Positions 36,412 to 46,142 of a stretch of DNA of 64,000 nt are shown piece after piece. This stretch comes from Bacteroidales bacterium (GTDB lineage Bacteria; Bacteroidota; Bacteroidia; Bacteroidales; P3): NCBI GenBank assembly GCA_017962665.1, contig JAGCUU010000016.1, forward strand, positions 62,001-126,000, in the 5' to 3' direction. The notes beneath the pieces are model-generated. The model had not been told where the DNA came from, did not search any database, and worked only from the letters and a program-made list of their open reading frames with translations. The translations under genes and the position numbers were made by a program. How positions within the stretch are numbered: position 1 is the stretch's first letter; every line of letters starts with the position of its first letter.

Positions 36412-37437
36412 TTATTTCGTGTTCAAAAATCTTTTTATAAGAGTAGCCAAGAAAATCGGTACCGCTATCGCCAGTATTGCTGTCACGAAGAAAAATGGGG
36501 TGAATGTAATAGTGCCCGCATGGATGGACGAGTGAACCAACCGTGCGCAACCCCAGATGATGAACATCTGCAGAAGATATATCCAGTAGCAGTTGATGGA
36601 TATTGAGGTAAAGATTGTGCGTGTGAGTTTCGCTTTTTCAAGTGCCATGGAGAGCAGGTAGAAGAACGGTAGGGCAGTGACACCGGTAACTGTGGTCCAC
36701 CAGCCAAGTTGCGGGAACTGGAAACCAATTTTTAGTCCTTCGCTGAACACCCAGTCGGAGAAGGCCAAGAACGGCACTGAGAGCAGTCCCCACAGCCAAA
36801 CTTTAACATTGCGGATTTCATCAATCCATTGAGCGCAAAGCACGCCGAGACAGTAGAAGAATGTGTATTGGCAGAACTCGTGTGAGGCGAGGAATGTGTT
36901 GCCATCAACCATAGCGAGAAACATTGCTCCGATGCAACAGATGACTTGTGCTATCTGCGGTAACTTGAAAAACAGAGGCGAAACGAGGTAATATCCAAAG
37001 AGAATGTAGATATACCAAAGGAACGACGCCTCGCTCCAGCGCGGATAGAGCAAAAGAGTTTTTAGCGATTGGCCTACATATTGCCAGTTGAATGCAAAAC
37101 CCTTGACAGTACAGGCGATTAAATCTACTGTAATTCCGATGATTATAAACCAAATAAAGAACTTCTTGAATTTACGCCAGATGTATTTACCATAGTCTTT
37201 CAGATTGTAAACCCCTTTGTAGGTATAGCGTATAAGAAACGCGGAGAGGAATACAAACATCTCCATATGGAATGAATATATCCAGTTGTGGAGACTGTTT
37301 GAATACCATTCGGGTTCGAATCCGACGCTGAAGTGGCCGAGCACGACCATCAGCATCGCAATGCCAATCATAATATCAATTCGTACAAGACGGTGGGTAG
37401 GTGATGTTGGCTTGCTGTTATTATTAATATTTGACAT
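36412..37437 (-). CDS. Acyltransferase 3 family membrane protein
   Basis: 341 aa, about ten TM helices, starting RLVRIDIMIGIAMLMVVLGHFSVGF. This is the family's helix-1 pattern ending in the putative catalytic His. RYTYKGVYNLKDYGKYIWRKFKKFF is the basic loop after helix 3. The family transfers acetyl or other acyl groups to sugars at the inner membrane. It stands at the downstream end of the polysaccharide locus and is bounded on both sides by a 50-bp direct repeat, which suggests it is an exchangeable cassette. Confidence 0.88.
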   Translation of the reverse strand: MSNINNNSKPTSPTHRLVRIDIMIGIAMLMVVLGHFSVGFEPEWYSNSLHNWIYSFHMEMFVFLSAFLIRYTYKGVYNLKDYGKYIWRKFKKFFIWFIIIGITVDLIACTVKGFAFNWQYVGQSLKTLLLYPRWSEASFLWYIYILFGYYLVSPLFFKLPQIAQVICCIGAMFLAMVDGNTFLASHEFCQYTFFYCLGVLCAQWIDEIRNVKVWLWGLLSVPFLAFSDWVFSEGLKIGFQFPQLGWWTTVTGVTALPFFYLLSMALEKAKLTRTIFTSISINCYWIYLLQMFIIWGCARLVHSSIHAGTITFTPFFFVTAILAIAVPIFLATLIKRFLNTK

Positions 37438-37490
37438 GTTTTTGTGTTTAATTAATATCTGCGATGTCAGCGCTTTCAGTGGAAATTTTT

Positions 37491-37540
37491 TTTGAGCGTT
37501 CGCGAAAAAAGATTCGTGTTAATTTGTGCTATTCGTGCTC
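37491..37540 (+). repeat. Flanking direct repeat, copy B
   Basis: 50 nt beginning TTTGAGCGTTCGCGAAAAAA; partner of copy A at 36342-36390. Confidence 0.85.
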
Positions 37541-37544
37541 GTTT

Positions 37545-38402
37545 TCAAACAGTATCAATAAAATTGCGTTCGGCTTTGGAGAACAGCAGCAAGCCGACGA
37601 ACATCGTAACTACCAGGCAGCCGAGGCAGTAGAGCAGACCGGTCCAATCCATCGTTCCTATGCCTGTCAGCGAGTAGCGCCATGACTCGAAGACACCGCT
37701 CAGGGGATTGAGTCGAATAATCCAGCCATAGCTTTTGTTGGCCGTGATGCTCATCGGGTAGATGATAGGCGTTGCGTACATCAACAGGCTAATGCCGAAT
37801 CCGACAAGGTTGTTCAAGTCGCGATATTTCACCGTCATTGACGAGATAATCATACCCCACGACATAGCTGTGAGTGCTATCAGAAGCAGGTATACAGGAA
37901 ACATCAGTAACTCCCATCGTGGACACAGTGGAGCGCCTGTGATGACATAATAGACATAGATGATGATGAGCAGCAGCGCTTGAATTCCAAAGGTGACCAG
38001 TGACGATGTCATACCGGCCAGTGGAATTATGAGTCGTGGAAAGTAGACCTTGCCGAAGATTCCGGCATTTGCAGCCAGCACGTTGCTGTTCTGCCCGAAG
38101 CAGGCATTGAAATAGTTCCACATAAGGATGCCGCTTAGGTAGAATACAGCCTGCGGCACGCCACCGGTTGATATGCCCGCCAGTCCACCGAATACGAACA
38201 TGTACATTATTGTGGTAAAGATAGGGCTGATGAAGAACCACGCAAGTCCCAGCACAGTCTGCTTGTATACAGTAACTATATTACGTCGCACGTAGATACT
38301 GAACAGGTCGCGGTACTCCCACATCTCGCGCAGGTTGAATTCCATAAACTTCTTCCGCGGTTCAAGAATCGCGGTCCATTGTTCGTTGTTGTTTTCAGTC
38401 AT
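37545..38402 (-). CDS. wzm: Polysaccharide ABC exporter permease (Wzm-like)
   Basis: 285 aa ABC-2-type permease with six TM helices. An N-terminal amphipathic segment FNLREMWEYRDLFSIYVRRNI precedes helix 1 (VLGLAWFFISPIFTTIMYMFVF). PLSGVFESWRYSLTG in the last third is typical of Wzm/TagG proteins. It moves undecaprenyl-linked glycan across the inner membrane with its ATPase, here Wzt at 60396-61667, which is 22 kb away on the same strand. The spacer upstream is made of AAAGGTTAAAG words. Confidence 0.93.
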   Translation of the reverse strand: MTENNNEQWTAILEPRKKFMEFNLREMWEYRDLFSIYVRRNIVTVYKQTVLGLAWFFISPIFTTIMYMFVFGGLAGISTGGVPQAVFYLSGILMWNYFNACFGQNSNVLAANAGIFGKVYFPRLIIPLAGMTSSLVTFGIQALLLIIIYVYYVITGAPLCPRWELLMFPVYLLLIALTAMSWGMIISSMTVKYRDLNNLVGFGISLLMYATPIIYPMSITANKSYGWIIRLNPLSGVFESWRYSLTGIGTMDWTGLLYCLGCLVVTMFVGLLLFSKAERNFIDTV

Positions 38403-38480
38403 TTAATATAAAGGTTAAAGTTTAAAGGTTAACGGTTAAAGATTCTTCTTGTAACGGTTAAAGTTTAAAGGTTAAAGTTT
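38403..38480. repeat. TTTAAAGGTTAAAG-type repeat run
   Basis: Six to seven near-identical words (AAAGGTTAAAG, AACGGTTAAAG, AGTTTAAAGG) fill the gap between wzm and the SGNH-like gene. The 3' end of the latter overlaps the last words. Confidence 0.8.
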
Positions 38481-39463
38481 TTTTTTGTCAATTCTTCTCC
38501 GACCAGTTTTGCCGTAGCAGGAGTCCAATGTGTATCGTCAGCGTAATAGATGTCTTTGACACCTTTTTCAACCAAAGGACGAAGTGTCCGCGCTGGGTTG
38601 TATACGTATGGTAATGTGTCAAAAGGAGAATTGTTGTATAAAATAGAGAAAAAGTTATTCGGCTCGGTAGTGTAAGGTGCGTAAATAGTCGATTTGTTTG
38701 GAGCGATTACATAAAATAGAGTAATATTGTATTCGGATGCAATATAATGGAGTTGGTTTAGTTTGTTGATGGCTCCAGATATGAATTCTTCAGAATAATG
38801 AATGGTGTCTTCGTAGTAGCTAAAAAGATTGTCTTCGTCATCTTTTGCGGAAAAACATTGTCGATTTAGTTTTGATTTTACGGTTTTATTATCCTTAATA
38901 CCTAAGCGATACTGATAATATGACATTATTTCCTTATCAAAACTTTTCTTTTGTGTGCTTGTAGAGTGTTTCTTGCCTTTCTGTAGGTCTTTGAATGACG
39001 GAGGATTAGTAGAGTCAAGCCAATATAGACGAGGAATGCAATATCGTTCAGCACATTCAACAATCATTATTTTGGGCAGTTTTGACTGTGGCGCATTCAT
39101 AATGAATCCCAATGCAGCCTCTTCAGGAGCAAGGTCGAGATTGTACAATACGTTGGCGATGGGTACTCCAAAATATTCCGTCACAGGCTGAAGAAAACAA
39201 TAAGGGCGACGGTTTGAGAATGAGTCACCAAAGCAGAGAATTAAAGTACTGTCTGGTAAATCTGAAATCTCGATGTCTTTGACCATTACTGAATCCGGTG
39301 TAACATCAAATCTATCGTGGTATCCTTTTTCGAAGAAAACCTTTGCCATTTTGCCCAAGTCTCCTGAACAATCCCTGTTGACAGACAACAATAAATAATT
39401 GAAGACCAATAACAGCACTGGTAAAAAGAACAAACAAATAGCAAAGACAAACTTTTTCATCAC
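38465..39463 (-). CDS. AlgJ/AlgX-like SGNH acyl-transfer partner protein
   Basis: 332 aa. One N-terminal membrane anchor (about 4-26), then an extracytoplasmic SGNH-type domain: CFGDSFSNRRPYC with the nucleophile Ser (block I) and YYADDTHWTPATAKLVGEEL near the C-terminus with the Asp-x-x-His catalytic pair. This matches the AlgJ/AlgX/DltD-like proteins that pass acetyl groups from an MBOAT protein to a glycan. It directly follows the MBOAT gene with no gap (39463/39464), so the two are a pair. Confidence 0.82.
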   Translation of the reverse strand: MMKKFVFAICLFFLPVLLLVFNYLLLSVNRDCSGDLGKMAKVFFEKGYHDRFDVTPDSVMVKDIEISDLPDSTLILCFGDSFSNRRPYCFLQPVTEYFGVPIANVLYNLDLAPEEAALGFIMNAPQSKLPKIMIVECAERYCIPRLYWLDSTNPPSFKDLQKGKKHSTSTQKKSFDKEIMSYYQYRLGIKDNKTVKSKLNRQCFSAKDDEDNLFSYYEDTIHYSEEFISGAINKLNQLHYIASEYNITLFYVIAPNKSTIYAPYTTEPNNFFSILYNNSPFDTLPYVYNPARTLRPLVEKGVKDIYYADDTHWTPATAKLVGEELTKKNFNL

Positions 39464-40936
39464 TTAGAACTGGAAGTAAATGAAAGTTTCACTTTCAAAG
39501 GAGAATAACAAGATGCAGATAACAAGTGTGTAGTAGATAAAATAACGTATCCAGCGTTGTTTGATTGTGCTTATTACTAGTCCGTGTTCCTTTGTGCGTG
39601 TGATCCATTCTGTTATCAGCATAAGTAAAATGAATATCAGGGTGAGACCTGGTATTTGAGGCTTGGAAACAAGACTACGGCTAAGGATGTGCGAGAAATA
39701 ATCGGCAGCTTGTCCGATACTTTCCGCGCGGAAGATAATCCAACCAATAACAGCGAGTGCAAAGGTCAATATCATTTGCAAGAGTTCACGCAGTGATGGC
39801 AACATTTTTCTTTTTGCCACAACATCGGTATTACGTCTGTTTTTCCCAAGCAGAATCAGTGGCAGGAACAGCAGGGCGTGATATGCACCCCAAGCCACGA
39901 AAGTCCAGTTTGCCCCGTGCCACAGGCCGCTGACAAGGAATATTATAAAGGTGTTGCGGACAATCTTTGCTTTAGACACACGGCTGCCACCCAGTGGAAT
40001 GTAAAGATAGTCGCGGAACCATGTTGTTAACGATATGTGCCAGCGACGCCAAAACTCAGCGATGTCACGGCTGAAGTAGGGTACATTGAAGTTGCGTCTT
40101 AAACGTATACCGAACAATTTTGCAGTACCGATTGCGATGTCGCTATATCCAGAGAAGTCGCCATAAATTTGAAAAGTGAAGCAGATGGCAGCTAAAACTA
40201 GAGTGCTACCGCTCTGATTTGCGTAGTCGCTCCATACATTGTCAACAAAGACAGCGCAACGGTCGGCTATGACCATTTTTTTGAAGAAACCCCACAGCAT
40301 CTGGCGACATCCATCGACGGCTGTAGCATAGTTGAATGTGCGTTTTTTCTCAAATTGTGGCAGAAGATTGGTAGCCCTTTCAATAGGGCCGGCAACCAAC
40401 TGCGGAAAGAAACTCACGTATGCGAAGAATGCAATAGCGTCGTGGGTCGGCTCCAGTTTGCGGCGATATATGTCAATACTGTAACTCAGAGCTTGGAAAG
40501 TGTAGAAACTGATTCCTACAGGGAGTATGATATTGAGTAGCAGATGGTCGGCACTTAAGGTCGGGAATAGGGCAACAAACGATTCGATGAAAAAGTTATA
40601 GTATTTGAATACTCCAAGAATCAGAAGATTGACAACAATATTAGCCGTTGTAATTCTTTTGGTACGCAGGTGTCCTCGCCTGCGATAAAAATGGTTATCG
40701 TCTTCGTTAAGGTTATCGTTTTCATTTTGGATCTTCCCAATCCAAATCCCCGAAGCATAACTGCAGGCAGAAGTGAAGGCAATAAGAATCAAGAAACGCC
40801 AATCCCACCAGCCATAGAAGAAATACGACGCGATTACCACAAAAGCGTTCTGCCACTTAAGTTGCCCTTTCAGCAGCCAGTATATGGCAAAAACAATGGG
40901 CAGAAAAATAAGGAATTCTATTGAGTTAAAGAGCAT
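39464..40936 (-). CDS. MBOAT-family O-acyltransferase (AlgI-like)
   Basis: 490 aa, about 10-12 TM helices. LPVGISFYTFQALSYSIDIYR, FPQLVAGPIERATNLLPQF, RDIAEFWRRWHISLTTWFRDYLYIPLGGSR and FLVSGLWHGANWTFVAWGAYH (active-site His) are hallmark AlgI/DltB segments. It takes acyl groups across the inner membrane for O-acetylation of the exported polysaccharide, together with the SGNH protein encoded next to it. Confidence 0.94.
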   Translation of the reverse strand: MLFNSIEFLIFLPIVFAIYWLLKGQLKWQNAFVVIASYFFYGWWDWRFLILIAFTSACSYASGIWIGKIQNENDNLNEDDNHFYRRRGHLRTKRITTANIVVNLLILGVFKYYNFFIESFVALFPTLSADHLLLNIILPVGISFYTFQALSYSIDIYRRKLEPTHDAIAFFAYVSFFPQLVAGPIERATNLLPQFEKKRTFNYATAVDGCRQMLWGFFKKMVIADRCAVFVDNVWSDYANQSGSTLVLAAICFTFQIYGDFSGYSDIAIGTAKLFGIRLRRNFNVPYFSRDIAEFWRRWHISLTTWFRDYLYIPLGGSRVSKAKIVRNTFIIFLVSGLWHGANWTFVAWGAYHALLFLPLILLGKNRRNTDVVAKRKMLPSLRELLQMILTFALAVIGWIIFRAESIGQAADYFSHILSRSLVSKPQIPGLTLIFILLMLITEWITRTKEHGLVISTIKQRWIRYFIYYTLVICILLFSFESETFIYFQF

Positions 40937-40970
40937 AAATTTCTATAATATAAATTGATGTATAGAAATA

Positions 40971-41975
40971 TTAAGTTTCTTTTTTCTTACCCACACATAA
41001 CGGCAGGTACTTGTTTAAGAAGAGAATTATTGGATACAGTGTTGCTGTTGTCAAGATGAAATTTGCGAAGCCGATTAGGTTGTCTCCGGTTATTCCGAAT
41101 AACCTGAAGAAGATACCTCCATAAACAATAGATATTAGCATATGTAATCCCAAAACAATCAATGAATTTTGCCCATAGAATCTAAATGTTTGCGCCGTAA
41201 AACCTTTCCCCTTTATAAATGAGAAAAATAATACTGACAAGATAACGAAGGAGATAACACTTATTTCGTATGTTGTATTATACAGTAATGAATTATTTAT
41301 ATGTGGTATGAGAAAAGACAAAATAGCAAACAGGGAGATACAAACAATAGCTAATACTACTTTCCACTTTCTTTCGAAAATTGTGATTGAAATGAGCCAT
41401 TTCCCAACAATGTCACCTAATGCGAAATAAGACATCCAGAAAACCGACTGGTTAATCAATAAAGGGGTTTGCAATGAGCAGATTTGATTCTTGAATAGAA
41501 TGATGATTATGCAAATTGATAGAATAAACCATTTTGGCAATCTGCCAATTATATAATACATCGATTGTATGATTATAAGGGCAATAAGAAACCAAAGTGG
41601 TCTGTTGATGGTAATGTGGTCAATATAGCTTTCAATCCGAAAAATGTCGAATATACAAGTCCATTCAAAACCATTTATTGCGTGGTTTTCAAAACAGAAC
41701 CGTGCTATTTGGAAAATGAATGAGACAAAATAAAAGAATATAAAAGGAATAATGATCCTGTAAAATATACTTCTGAAGAACTGTTTCGGAGGTTTTTGTT
41801 TGAAAAAGATTCCTGAAATAAAGAAAAAAATTGGGACGTGATAGTAATGATCTATGATTCCTGGATGAGGTTGATTATACCATACAATCCAAAGAATAGC
41901 AAAACCTTTCAGTAAATCAAGGAAGTCAATTCTGTCGCTAAAGTATAACGAAGATAGGGTTTCTATCTTTTCCAT
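40971..41975 (-). CDS. Acyltransferase 3 family membrane protein
   Basis: 334 aa, about ten TM helices. The N-terminus RIDFLDLLKGFAILWIVWYNQPHPG is family helix 1, and VPIFFFISGIFFKQKPPKQFFRS is the helix 2 end plus basic loop. It probably acylates a sugar of the surface glycan. Its start overlaps the stop of the upstream glycosyltransferase gene by one base (TAATG), so translation is coupled. Confidence 0.87.
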   Translation of the reverse strand: MEKIETLSSLYFSDRIDFLDLLKGFAILWIVWYNQPHPGIIDHYYHVPIFFFISGIFFKQKPPKQFFRSIFYRIIIPFIFFYFVSFIFQIARFCFENHAINGFEWTCIFDIFRIESYIDHITINRPLWFLIALIIIQSMYYIIGRLPKWFILSICIIIILFKNQICSLQTPLLINQSVFWMSYFALGDIVGKWLISITIFERKWKVVLAIVCISLFAILSFLIPHINNSLLYNTTYEISVISFVILSVLFFSFIKGKGFTAQTFRFYGQNSLIVLGLHMLISIVYGGIFFRLFGITGDNLIGFANFILTTATLYPIILFLNKYLPLCVGKKKET

Positions 41976-43252
41976 TAATGTGTAAATAGTTTAATAGCTT
42001 TTTCAACAGCAATTCCCAGCAAAACCAAAAATAACGGATATACAGGAAGCAATAGTCTTTCGTGAGCTTCGCTTGCAAATAGTACAATCCCGATGCATTG
42101 AGCAGCAGTGGAAAGGATAATAACAGTCGCTATAAGCGGAATGGTACGCTTTTGTACAAAATAACCAACCATTGCGAGGCAGGAAATCACGACGATGCTA
42201 TAAAAGATAGATAGCGGAAGAGCCAAGAAAAGAGAACTGCCAAAAAGAATGGCCGACAGAGTCGTGTGTGTGTTTACAGAGGCATTGAAGCGTTTGTCGA
42301 AACTACCTATGGTAATCATCAGTTGATGTCTTTGCAGTGTGCTTTTTGATGCTTGTTTCATTTCCTTACAACCTTGTGTAATCAACTTAAGGTCTTTGTG
42401 GTTGGAATTTACTGCATTGTAGATTGGTGAGTAGTTTCCGCCCCATTCTGCATCTAACTTTTTAATAACTTCTTTCGCCTTCTGATCAGAAACCTTGTCG
42501 ATGTCCCAGGCACCACTGCGTTTTAGGTTGTATATGTCGTTGCATACAAAACTGATGGAAGAAGTGAAAACACCATACTCTTTTTCGTATGCTTTGCAGT
42601 AGCCGAAATAGGCGGTGATGCATAGCAGGGTGAAAACAAAGGAAAGCGTTTGTATTAGCCGTCGGTTGTTTCTTATCCAAAGAATAATCCAAATAAAAGG
42701 AAGGATGGCAAAGAGGAATATAAATGACGGGCGAAGGAAGACGAAGAAGATTGTAAGTAATACAATACCGATAGACAGCCTAAAGGTGGGCTTCTCAATG
42801 TATTTGCACATCATATCTACAATAATGATACATCCGGAAATGCTCAGTGACTCAGTCATCATCTCGTTGCACCATCCTGGGGCAACGCAAATAATATACA
42901 TAAAAGGAACAAACCATTGTATAAAGCGGTTTTTGATAAAAAGTTTTGCAATATTCCGAAGAGATACAACTGAGATAAGATAGATAATGCTCTGCAGGAT
43001 GATAATTCCCACAATGCCGCCTTTTTCGCCGAAGAACACGCAGGATAGTTTGAGCAAAAAAGGATAGACTGGGGTCCTCAGACAATCTATTTGTCCATTC
43101 CATAAATGCTCCCCTGCCAAGAAATAATAGTATTTGTCAAAACCATCTATTCGTGGCGTGAGGTCATATAGCACCAACACGGCAATAGCGACAAGCCAAA
43201 AAAATATTGAATAATTATTGCAGAATGTTATCTTTTTCATATTTGTATCCAT
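41975..43252 (-). CDS. Multi-span membrane glycosyltransferase (GT39/ArnT-like)
   Basis: 425 aa, about 10-11 TM helices. The first loop has TPRIDGFDKYYYFLAGEHL and CLRTPVYPFLLKL, the acidic and R-[TS]-P-x-YP patterns of GT-C enzymes that use polyprenyl-phosphate sugars on the periplasmic side. No exact family is assigned. It may decorate the glycan with a side sugar. It lies within the polysaccharide locus with the same strand and codon style. Confidence 0.7.
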   Translation of the reverse strand: MDTNMKKITFCNNYSIFFWLVAIAVLVLYDLTPRIDGFDKYYYFLAGEHLWNGQIDCLRTPVYPFLLKLSCVFFGEKGGIVGIIILQSIIYLISVVSLRNIAKLFIKNRFIQWFVPFMYIICVAPGWCNEMMTESLSISGCIIIVDMMCKYIEKPTFRLSIGIVLLTIFFVFLRPSFIFLFAILPFIWIILWIRNNRRLIQTLSFVFTLLCITAYFGYCKAYEKEYGVFTSSISFVCNDIYNLKRSGAWDIDKVSDQKAKEVIKKLDAEWGGNYSPIYNAVNSNHKDLKLITQGCKEMKQASKSTLQRHQLMITIGSFDKRFNASVNTHTTLSAILFGSSLFLALPLSIFYSIVVISCLAMVGYFVQKRTIPLIATVIILSTAAQCIGIVLFASEAHERLLLPVYPLFLVLLGIAVEKAIKLFTH

Positions 43253-43340
43253 AAATATTTACAATACAAATATATAATATTATTGTTAATGTTTATAAAG
43301 TCCTTAACCTTTAAACGTTAACCTATAACCGTTACCAAGT

Positions 43341-44297
43341 TTACTTCTTCCCAAACATCCATTGGATATGTTTTAGTTTGAAAAAGTGAAGAACTAGTGA
43401 GAAAACAATTAGATATAAGGTAAATAAAGCAAACAAAAAGGGCACAAAGCTAATAATAGTGTGGGTGTATCTGAAAATGGCCTCAATAATGGATATAATG
43501 ATGATATGTGTACAGTAGAACTCCATTGCGTGCTTTCCGAAAAACCTGAGCGGAGCAACGCAAAGGCAAGGAAAAGATTTAAATAGGACATTTAACAAAA
43601 TGCAACCCGCTAAAGCCCAAGGAAGTGAAACCAATGTTGGACTAAATAATCCATCTCTGAAATTAATATCAGTATTTATGAAAAATAAGCCGATATATAT
43701 TAACACACAAAATACAATAGTCTTTTTGTCATATTGCAGTTCTTTAAGAATATGACCTAATGAATAGAATAAAAGACCAAGAGGAATGTTGTAGAACCAA
43801 TATGGTCTGAATCCTATGTCTTTATTGAGAAAAAAAAGTCCTATTGCCATCAAGGTAATAACAATAGTAGGGAAATGGCATTTACGCAATAGTGAAAATG
43901 CGACTTGAACAACAAAAAGGGAAGGCAGAAACCACATAGGGGTGTTTCCTCGGAGTGTTCCAAAAACATATAAAAACCCCATCTCGTATGAAAAACAGGT
44001 CTTTGGTTGTTCAATAATCAGATAGCAAATGAATCCAAGAACGTTAAAGACAACAGCCGGAATAAATAGTCTTCTAAATCCTAAAATAATATTATCTTTA
44101 ATGCATCTGTCTTTGTAAAACATACCTGATTTAAAGAAGAACCAAGCCATAAAGAATGAGAGTGGATGAAGTATTGGGTAGAAGATAGGAGAGTCATAGA
44201 TGGCTGATACACACAGATGGAAAAACATCATATGAAGAATCATAAGTCCGTGTGCACAATCCAAGTGGTCCTGTCTCGCTGTTGAATTGTTAGTCAT
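43341..44297 (-). CDS. Acyltransferase 3 family protein, paralogue 1
   Basis: 318 aa, about ten TM helices. DHLDCAHGLMILHMMFFHL is family helix 1 with its closing His, and FFFKSGMFYKDRCIKDNI the basic loop. It is strongly alike to 46143-47129 over its whole length (roughly 60% by eye), and the two flank the LTA-synthase-like gene. It is likely to acylate the glycan or its phosphoglycerol-type side group. The end HIQWMFGKK is shared with paralogue 2 (HIQWMFGR). Confidence 0.87.
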   Translation of the reverse strand: MTNNSTARQDHLDCAHGLMILHMMFFHLCVSAIYDSPIFYPILHPLSFFMAWFFFKSGMFYKDRCIKDNIILGFRRLFIPAVVFNVLGFICYLIIEQPKTCFSYEMGFLYVFGTLRGNTPMWFLPSLFVVQVAFSLLRKCHFPTIVITLMAIGLFFLNKDIGFRPYWFYNIPLGLLFYSLGHILKELQYDKKTIVFCVLIYIGLFFINTDINFRDGLFSPTLVSLPWALAGCILLNVLFKSFPCLCVAPLRFFGKHAMEFYCTHIIIISIIEAIFRYTHTIISFVPFLFALFTLYLIVFSLVLHFFKLKHIQWMFGKK

Positions 44298-44309
44298 AAG
44301 TGATGCGCC

Positions 44310-46106
44310 CTATAAGTTTGTTTTGTATTTATTAAAATAATCTTTTGTAATTATTTTGTTCGACAGTAAAATGGCGTCATTTTCGTTAATTGGTCGATTG
44401 TTTCGCAAGGAATAATCTAGGATATTAAGACCAAAACCTTTCCAATAATACTTATTGCATCCGGACAAATGCAACAATGTTGGATAAATATCCATTTGGT
44501 AGAGGGTGTCGTCGATTACCTGTTTTTTTTCGATTTGTGGAGAGTATATGATTAGAGGAAGATAACCTTCTTCTTTCGGGACAGGTACATTATGCTTTTG
44601 TGCATAAGCCTGAAATTCATTTAGTAATGTTTTCTTGAAGACAGTATGATCCCCAGTAATTATTATTGTGGAGTTTTTGAGATTAGTGTCCTGTTCAAGT
44701 TTTTGTAAAAACATACCCAAGCAACTGTCCATATAGTGGATGCAATTCAGGTAGTTTTTTATAGTTTGTGGAATATCGTTTGAAAAACGTAATGGTCCGT
44801 TAGACCCCTCTTCAAAAGGCAGATGAGATGAAACGGTTATGGCAAGTACAAAGTCGGAACTATCGCATTGTTGGCACAGATGCTCAAAAACATCATGATC
44901 TCTCCATGTTTTTCCGGTTTGTTCGCAACTATATGCAAATCCGTAGCTTTTGTTCATTGTGTGTTGATTCCAAATAGTAGGACAGGGGTTGATGATTGTG
45001 CTTTTGGAATACAGTTTCGCAATAGACGGATAGGTGTTCTGACCATAACGCATACAGGCGGCTCCGCGGCTTATGGGCAGCAAACCGCTTAGAATGGTCA
45101 TTTGTCCATCCCCGGAATTGCCGGCTTTGGCTTGACTTTTGACGTGAGGAGCGTATATAGTATGTTGATAATTGATGAGTTTATTTATGTTGGGTGCGAT
45201 TACCTGTCCTTCTATTCCATCTGGGACTAATGTCCAACTTTCTAAACTTTCCACTAAAATAATGTACATATTATTTTGTGGAGTCTGTTTTTTTGGATTT
45301 CTTTCGATGAAAAGACTCAGTTCCTTTTCTGTAGGTGGTGTGTATGAAGCGTTTTTTTGCCACACAATGTAATCACCTATTATCATTGGAATATATGACA
45401 CGATGGAGTAGTGGTAAACGACCATTGGCGTTAAATATGCCGCATTCAGTCCTATTTCAATATAATTTTTTGTGCCATATAATGGATTTAAACTTTCAAT
45501 AAACGTTGGTGTTTTTCCGCTTCCAACCCAGTAGGGCGTTTCGCCTTCTTTGGGTTTGTCATAGAAATATCTGTATCCCGACAACAATTCTATTCCTACA
45601 ATAACGATTCCCCATGCAATCCATCGTTGTCTTCTGTTTATTAAAGCGTTTTCATTGTTTTTATTCTTTTTTAAAAACAATAGCAATAGTCCATAGAGCA
45701 GAGTGATTAATGGAAAAACGAGTGCTTTTAAATTGAAAAAAGGTGTTATGGAATTCCAAAAACCATTTAGGTTGTTGGCAATAAATATTTCGTTTAAAGT
45801 GAGAAACAATCCGTATGCACCATTATAAATTAGATTTGCAATACACCATATATCTATCAGTATTTCAACAATAATAGTCCACCAATGTCTTCTAGTTAAA
45901 AAGGAGAAACTTGCTATAAAGCAGGCTGGTAGTAATTTGGGCATATAGAAAAGCAGGAAGTCTAAAGGTGCTTTCCATATTGAGGAGAATGAAATTAGAT
46001 GGGCAACAAAAATCTGAAATACGACACTCTTAATAAAGATGGTCAGTGCGATAAATGTAAAAATCCACCACCCATATGTGCTTTTATTCTGACGTTCAAT
46101 ATCCAT
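44310..46106 (-). CDS. LTA-synthase/sulfatase-family phosphotransferase
   Basis: 598 aa. Five N-terminal TM helices (to about 190), then an extracytoplasmic alkaline-phosphatase/sulfatase fold. MYIILVESLESWTL holds the metal-binding Glu, KAGNSGDGQMTILSG is the nucleophile loop, AITVSSHLPFEEG carries a metal/substrate His and IIITGDHTVFKK the Asp-His metal pair. The family (LtaS, OpgB, EptA relatives) moves phosphoglycerol or phosphoethanolamine to glycans. At the nucleophile loop the usual Thr seems replaced by Asn-Ser. In a Gram-negative O-antigen-type locus this suggests a phosphate-linked side group. It lies 12 nt before acyltransferase paralogue 1. Confidence 0.88.
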   Translation of the reverse strand: MDIERQNKSTYGWWIFTFIALTIFIKSVVFQIFVAHLISFSSIWKAPLDFLLFYMPKLLPACFIASFSFLTRRHWWTIIVEILIDIWCIANLIYNGAYGLFLTLNEIFIANNLNGFWNSITPFFNLKALVFPLITLLYGLLLLFLKKNKNNENALINRRQRWIAWGIVIVGIELLSGYRYFYDKPKEGETPYWVGSGKTPTFIESLNPLYGTKNYIEIGLNAAYLTPMVVYHYSIVSYIPMIIGDYIVWQKNASYTPPTEKELSLFIERNPKKQTPQNNMYIILVESLESWTLVPDGIEGQVIAPNINKLINYQHTIYAPHVKSQAKAGNSGDGQMTILSGLLPISRGAACMRYGQNTYPSIAKLYSKSTIINPCPTIWNQHTMNKSYGFAYSCEQTGKTWRDHDVFEHLCQQCDSSDFVLAITVSSHLPFEEGSNGPLRFSNDIPQTIKNYLNCIHYMDSCLGMFLQKLEQDTNLKNSTIIITGDHTVFKKTLLNEFQAYAQKHNVPVPKEEGYLPLIIYSPQIEKKQVIDDTLYQMDIYPTLLHLSGCNKYYWKGFGLNILDYSLRNNRPINENDAILLSNKIITKDYFNKYKTNL

Positions 46107-46142
46107 TATTGTGAATGTGTCTTTGTTCGTTACGAATAACTT

